The translations under genes and the position numbers were made by a program. A stretch of DNA of 64,000 nt from Sva-07 sp963715285. Its GTDB lineage: Bacteria; Actinomycetota; Acidimicrobiia; Acidimicrobiales; Ilumatobacteraceae. The DNA lies in the NCBI GenBank assembly GCA_963715285.1, contig CAVQRU010000035.1:19628-83627 (forward strand). Direction: 5' to 3'. The notes below the pieces were generated by a model, which saw nothing but the letters and a program-made list of their open reading frames with translations, was not told the origin of the DNA and ran no database searches. Below, in pieces: positions 60,760-64,000 of the stretch. How positions within the stretch are numbered: the first letter of the stretch is position 1; each line of letters opens with the position of its first letter.

Positions 60760-61161
60760 TCAAGGATCCGGCGGCCCGGTGAGGATTGCGGTGCCGTCGT
60801 CGGCAACCGTCGTCTCGGGGGTCAGACCCAGACGTGTCGGCCCGTCGTACCCGGCGAGCAGGCCTTCGTCGGCGAATCGTTCGAGCGTCTCGTGGACGGC
60901 GCCGGCGACTTCGGGTCCGGGGAGTTGGAAGACGCCGGTCAGCTCCTCGATCATCGTGGCGACGTCGGTGGAACCGTCGCAGCACAGCCAGACGGCGCCG
61001 GCGATCGCGCCCAGGCGATGCACCATCGAGGAGTTGGCGTCGAACAACACTGCTTCGCCGTCGAACACGGCGATCTCGACCCCGTCGATCGCCGCAGGTG
61101 TGTCGGTGGCGGAGAAGTGGGCACCGGGCACCGGCCCAGACTGCCCGGCGGTGCCGACCAC
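60760..61161 (-). CDS. PqqD-family protein
   Basis: 133 residues from GTG 61161. The PqqD-like wHTH core is EIAVFDGEAVLFDANSSMVHRL, GAIAGAVWLCCDGSTDVATM, IEELTGVFQLP and AVHETLERFADEGLL (quoted in parts). PqqD proteins hold peptide substrates for modifying enzymes. The tail after GYDGP overlaps a GGGGTCAGACCC palindrome (60811). The gene begins 1 nt after the sugar transferase stop and precedes two HprK-type genes on the same strand. Confidence 0.72.
   Translation of the reverse strand: MVGTAGQSGPVPGAHFSATDTPAAIDGVEIAVFDGEAVLFDANSSMVHRLGAIAGAVWLCCDGSTDVATMIEELTGVFQLPGPEVAGAVHETLERFADEGLLAGYDGPTRLGLTPETTVADDGTAILTGPPDP
60811..60834. repeat. GGGGTCAGACCC-core palindrome inside the PqqD-like gene, copy 7
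   Basis: CGTCT...AGACG arms around GGGGTCAGACCC, shorter by one C than the intergenic copies. It is in frame and encodes RLGLTPET in the tail of the PqqD-like protein. May be chance. Confidence 0.4.
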
Positions 61162-61162
61162 G

Positions 61163-61798
61163 TCAACGACCGTCGGCGGGCGCGTCGCCCAGGAACTCGG
61201 GCATCGTGGCGTGATCCGTGGCGGCAACGCCCGATCGGGAGAACACGGCCCGAGCGGTCCGGGCGAGGATGGCTGCGTCGACGCGGGGTGACGCATGGTC
61301 GACGTACCACACGTCGAGTGCGAGCTTGGTCGGCCAGTCGAGGGCGTTGCGTCCGTTGACCTGTGCCCACCCGGTGATCCCGGGGGTGGCGTCGAGGCGC
61401 CGGCGTTGCTCGTCGTCGTATCGTTCGACGTAGGCGAGCGGCAGCGGGCGGGGCCCGATCAGGCTCATGTCGCCGCGCAGCACGCTGAACAGCTGGGGGA
61501 GTTCGTCGAGGCTGGTCGAGCGGAGCCGTCGCCCGAAGTCCGTGAGGCGCTCGTCGTCGTCGAGCAGCCGCCCGTCGGGGCCGCGGGCGTCGGTCATCGA
61601 GCGGAACTTGATCACCTCGATCGGCCGTGCCGCACGTCCGGCGCGCTGTTGGCGGAACAGCACCGGCGAGCCGAGGCGGAACCGCACGGCGATCGCGAGG
61701 ACGACGAGGATCGGGGAGGCCACGATGATCGCCCCGAGCGCGACGAGGACGTCGGCACCCCGCTTGAGTGGAGAGTCGAGCCACGCCGATCGGGTCAC
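61163..61798 (-). CDS. pglC: PglC-type monotopic phosphoglycosyl transferase
   Basis: 211 residues, the small PglC form with one membrane-embedded helix (KRGADVLVALGAIIVASPIL). From memory of Campylobacter PglC the match is extensive: IKFRSMTDARGPDGRLLDDD, RSTSLDELPQLFSVLRGDMS with the catalytic Asp-Glu, IGPRPLPLAYVERY, GITGWAQVNGRNALDW and the ending SRSGVAATDHATMPEFLG. PglC puts diNAc-bacillosamine-1-phosphate on undecaprenyl phosphate. GTG 61798 is preferred because the gene at 61835 diverges; longer starts would overlap it. Confidence 0.9.
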   Translation of the reverse strand: MTRSAWLDSPLKRGADVLVALGAIIVASPILVVLAIAVRFRLGSPVLFRQQRAGRAARPIEVIKFRSMTDARGPDGRLLDDDERLTDFGRRLRSTSLDELPQLFSVLRGDMSLIGPRPLPLAYVERYDDEQRRRLDATPGITGWAQVNGRNALDWPTKLALDVWYVDHASPRVDAAILARTARAVFSRSGVAATDHATMPEFLGDAPADGR

Positions 61799-61821
61799 GG
61801 AGCCGAGCGTAGGTTGGCGGG

Positions 61822-61827
61822 TAGCTT
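61822..61827 (+). promoter_or_regulatory. -10 box for a leaderless PglD-like gene mRNA
   Basis: TAGCTT ends 7 nt before the GTG at 61835. Confidence 0.45.
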
Positions 61828-61834
61828 GTGCGGC

Positions 61835-62539
61835 GTGACCTCGGCCGCGTCGGTGATCCATGCTGCGGCGTCGAGGGGATCGACGCTGGTCATCGTCGGC
61901 GCCGGAGGTTTCGGTCGAGAGGTACTCGACGTCGTCGAGGCGATGAACGCGGCCGGTGCCGGCATCGAGTTCGCCGGGTACGTCGACGATGCCGACACCT
62001 CGGTGCAGCTCCTCGAGCGACGCGGCGCGCCGTATCTGGGTGCCGTCGAGCGGCTCGCCGACGGATCGACGGTCGATCCCGACGCGGGCTTCGTGATCGG
62101 GATCGGGGCGGGCGACGTGCGGCGTCGGCTCGACGGCATCGTGACGGGCGCCGGGCGGGACGCGGGGCGTCGGCCGCTCGTGTTGATCCATCCGATGGCC
62201 ACGGTGGGTGGCGACTGTCGGATCGGCGAGGGGTGCATCCTCACCGCCGGTGTGCGGGTGACGACCAACATCACGCTGGGGCGGCACACGCAGCTCCACG
62301 TCAACTCGACGATCGGCCACGACTCGGTGCTCGACGACTACGTCAGCGTCTATCCGGGTGCCACCGTCAGTGGCAACGTGCACCTCGGTGAGGGCGTCAC
62401 GATCGGCACGGGAGCGAACGTACTGCCGGGCCTGACGATCGGCGCCGGCGCGTTCGTCGGCGCGGGCGCGGTGGTCACGGTCGATGTCGATCCGGGCGTC
62501 ACGGTGGCCGGTGTGCCGGCACGGCCGATCACACGGTGA
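61835..62539 (+). CDS. pglD: PglD/NeuD-type sugar O- or N-acetyltransferase
   Basis: 234 residues. N-terminal Rossmann-like sugar-nucleotide domain (LVIVGAGGFGREVLDVVEAM; FAGYVDDAD) and a C-terminal left-handed beta-helix (IGEGCILTAGVRVTTNITLG, IGTGANVLPGLTIGAGAFVG). The catalytic His fits STIGHDSVLDDY, as in PglD. With the dehydratase, aminotransferase and PglC nearby, N-acetylation of UDP-4-amino sugar is the likely job. Divergent from pglC. Confidence 0.87.
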   Translation: MTSAASVIHAAASRGSTLVIVGAGGFGREVLDVVEAMNAAGAGIEFAGYVDDADTSVQLLERRGAPYLGAVERLADGSTVDPDAGFVIGIGAGDVRRRLDGIVTGAGRDAGRRPLVLIHPMATVGGDCRIGEGCILTAGVRVTTNITLGRHTQLHVNSTIGHDSVLDDYVSVYPGATVSGNVHLGEGVTIGTGANVLPGLTIGAGAFVGAGAVVTVDVDPGVTVAGVPARPITR

Positions 62540-62573
62540 ATCGAAGCATCACGTCGAAGCAGCACGTCGAGGC

Positions 62574-62633
62574 GTGAACAGGAACAAGGTGAAACGGAAC
62601 ACGGTGAACAGGAGCAAGGTGAACGGGAGCGGC
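62574..62633 (+). repeat. 15-bp tandem repeat, four copies, directly before the UDP-sugar dehydrogenase ATG
   Basis: GTGAACAGGAACAAG, GTGAAACGGAACACG, GTGAACAGGAGCAAG and GTGAACGGGAGCGGC follow each other exactly and end at the ATG. Each starts with an in-frame GTG and carries an AGGA/GGAG-like sequence, so start choice and initiation strength depend on the array. A 13-bp repeat TCGAAGCAKCACG (two copies, 62541-62566) lies just before. Confidence 0.85.
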
Positions 62634-63932
62634 ATGAAGCATCAGGAAGCGATCGGACGGATCGAGGATCGGTCGGCGAAGGTCGTCGTGGTCGGGCAGG
62701 GGTACGTCGGCCTGCCGGTTGCGATGCGTGCCGTCGAGGTCGGGTTCTCCGTCGTCGGCTTCGACGCGTCGGTCGAACGCGTGGAGGCGCTCCAGGCAGG
62801 TGAGTCGTACGTGGGCGACATCTCCGACGACGAACTGGCGCGGGCGCTTGCGTCCGGCTATCGGCCGACCGCGGATGCGGCCGACGTCGCAGGGTTCGAC
62901 GTGGCGGTCATCAGCGTGCCGACGCCATTGCGCGACGGGCTGCCCGACCTGTCCTACATCGAGATTGCCGGCGCCAATCTGGCACGCCATCTGCGTCCGG
63001 GCGGCTGCGTGATCCTCGAGAGCACGACCTATCCGGGAACGACCACCGAGCTGCTCGGACCGATCCTCGCGGAGGGTTCCGGACTGGCCCCCGACGAGTT
63101 CTTCCTCGGGTACTCGCCCGAGCGGATCGACCCGGGCAACGCCACGCACGGGCTGGTCAACACCCCCAAGGTGGTCAGCGGGTCGACGCCCGAGGGGCTG
63201 GCGGTGGTCGACGCGTTCTTCTCGGCGCTCGTCGATCGCACGGTGCCGGTCGGGTCGTGCGCCGAGGCCGAGATGGTGAAACTGCTCGAGAACACGTTCC
63301 GGCACGTCAACATCGCGCTGGTCAACGAGTTGGCGATGTTCGCCCGCGATCTCGACGTCGACGTCTGGCGAGCGATCGACGCCGCCGCGACCAAGCCGTT
63401 CGGGTTCATGAAGTTCACGCCGGGGCCGGGCGTGGGCGGGCACTGTCTGCCAATCGATCCGAGCTACCTGGCGTGGCGGGTCAAGCAGCACCTGGGGCAC
63501 ACGTTCCGGTTCGTCGAGCTGGCCAACGACGTCAACGAGCACATGCCCGACTACGTGCACGACCGGGTGACGGCGATGTTGAACCGTGAGCGCAAGGCGG
63601 TCAACGGGAGCCGGGTGCTGTTGCTCGGCCTGGCGTACAAGAAGGCGACGAGCGACTGGCGCGAGAGCCCGTCGGTGCACGTGGCCGCCCGGCTGAGGGC
63701 GAGCGGTGCCGAGGTGCGGTTCTGCGATCCGTACATTCCCGACGTGAACGCACAGCTGTTGAGCGATCCGCTGGTGGCGTTCTCGCCGGAGGAGCTCAGC
63801 GAGGCCGACGTGGTGATCGTGCTCGTCGACCACCCCGAGTTCGATCCGGCGACCATCGCCGAGCATGCGCAGCTGGTGTTCGACACCAAGAACCTCCTGA
63901 AGGGCCACTCGTTCAACGGTGAGCTCCTCTGA
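62634..63932 (+). CDS. UDP-N-acetylglucosamine/UDP-glucose 6-dehydrogenase (WbpA/UGD family)
   Basis: 432 residues. Oxidises a UDP-sugar to the uronic acid using NAD+. VVVVGQGYVGLPVAMRAVEV binds NAD, STTYPGTTTELL and YSPERIDPGN are family blocks, and the nucleophile Cys is in GPGVGGHCLPIDP near 270. The C-terminal domain has GLAYKKATSDWRESPSV. The HCLPID form and SPERIDPG point to the WbpA/WecC group rather than plain UGD. ATG 62634 has GGGAG 5 nt upstream; in-frame GTGs of the 15-bp repeats could extend it by up to 20 residues. Confidence 0.92.
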   Translation: MKHQEAIGRIEDRSAKVVVVGQGYVGLPVAMRAVEVGFSVVGFDASVERVEALQAGESYVGDISDDELARALASGYRPTADAADVAGFDVAVISVPTPLRDGLPDLSYIEIAGANLARHLRPGGCVILESTTYPGTTTELLGPILAEGSGLAPDEFFLGYSPERIDPGNATHGLVNTPKVVSGSTPEGLAVVDAFFSALVDRTVPVGSCAEAEMVKLLENTFRHVNIALVNELAMFARDLDVDVWRAIDAAATKPFGFMKFTPGPGVGGHCLPIDPSYLAWRVKQHLGHTFRFVELANDVNEHMPDYVHDRVTAMLNRERKAVNGSRVLLLGLAYKKATSDWRESPSVHVAARLRASGAEVRFCDPYIPDVNAQLLSDPLVAFSPEELSEADVVIVLVDHPEFDPATIAEHAQLVFDTKNLLKGHSFNGELL

Positions 63933-64000
63933 CGCCCGCCCGCGGGTGCTGTACCTGCTGACCGACGAGATCTCGAGCGTGCTGGTGCGCGGCCAGCTCG
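63919..64000 (+). CDS. glycosyltransferase (family 4-like), N-terminal fragment
   Basis: 27 residues from GTG 63919 to the right edge: VSSSDARPRVLYLLTDEISS then VLVRGQL. VLYLLTDxISSxLVRGQL is the typical opening of GT4 glycosyltransferases in glycan loci. It overlaps the dehydrogenase gene by 14 nt, so it belongs to the same operon. Confidence 0.6.
   Translation, partial: MSSSDARPRVLYLLTDEISSVLVRGQL

Overview
The window is a high-GC stretch (roughly 70% by eye) from an actinomycete. Many genes start with GTG. Many transcripts look leaderless, with a TANNNT box 6-10 nt before the start codon. Two actinobacterial mini ribosomal proteins (bS22 at 22481, bL37 at 39468) are present. This gene set, together with form II CoxL-type genes, suggests class Acidimicrobiia (an Ilumatobacter-like organism); that placement is inference.

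Layout. 1-5.7 kb: pieces of a molybdenum hydroxylase system (CoxS running off the left edge, a form II CoxL) separated by an HD-domain protein, a K+ channel and a HAD phosphatase. 5.7-13.2 kb: a DivIC/FtsB-type protein, enolase, a cation exchanger, two related multi-membrane proteins and MazG. 13.2-25.9 kb: housekeeping block with a SurA-like lipoprotein, mfd, pth, rplY, an orphan AbiEi-DUF559 gene, prs, a shortened glmU, tRNA-Gln, bS22, ispE, rsmA, an RlpA-like gene and tatD. 25.9-35.4 kb: metG, a DUF2157-type membrane protein, a thioesterase fragment broken by a hairpin array, a HAD-IB phosphatase, rsmI, DUF192, fetAB, an acyl-CoA dehydrogenase and ychF. 35.4-41.4 kb: a second AbiEi-DUF559 gene, a PHP phosphoesterase, a serine hydrolase, bL37, a VOC protein and an LAxTG surface protein. 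41.7-64 kb: a polysaccharide/glycan locus with an embedded sulfate-activation operon (Rrf2 regulator, cysQ, cysD, cysNC), two DUF4012 proteins, three phosphoglycosyl transferases (one decayed), a PglF-PglE-PglC-PglD-type bacillosamine set, an HprK-related/PqqD module, a UDP-sugar dehydrogenase and the start of a glycosyltransferase.

What stands out. (1) Several families of short palindromic intergenic repeats are spread through the window. One has a constant GGGGTCAGACCCC core with changing complementary arms and sits on stop codons. A 53-bp family occupies four consecutive intergenic gaps. A 50-bp family occurs as two pairs with nearly the same spacing. A 61-62-bp hairpin array has replaced most of a thioesterase gene. 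(2) Both orphan AbiEi-DUF559 nuclease-like genes are bracketed by such palindromes. (3) Between 50 and 60.2 kb five genes have lost frame, and every lesion can be explained by single extra bases. (4) glmU lacks the acetyltransferase active-site region, and its ribosome-binding site lies inside the upstream tRNA-Gln.

Working together, the right-hand locus would activate sulfate to PAPS, build a UDP-diacetamido sugar, load it on a polyprenyl phosphate and extend it. The HprK/PqqD/Tat-protein cassette sits inside this locus and its role is unknown.
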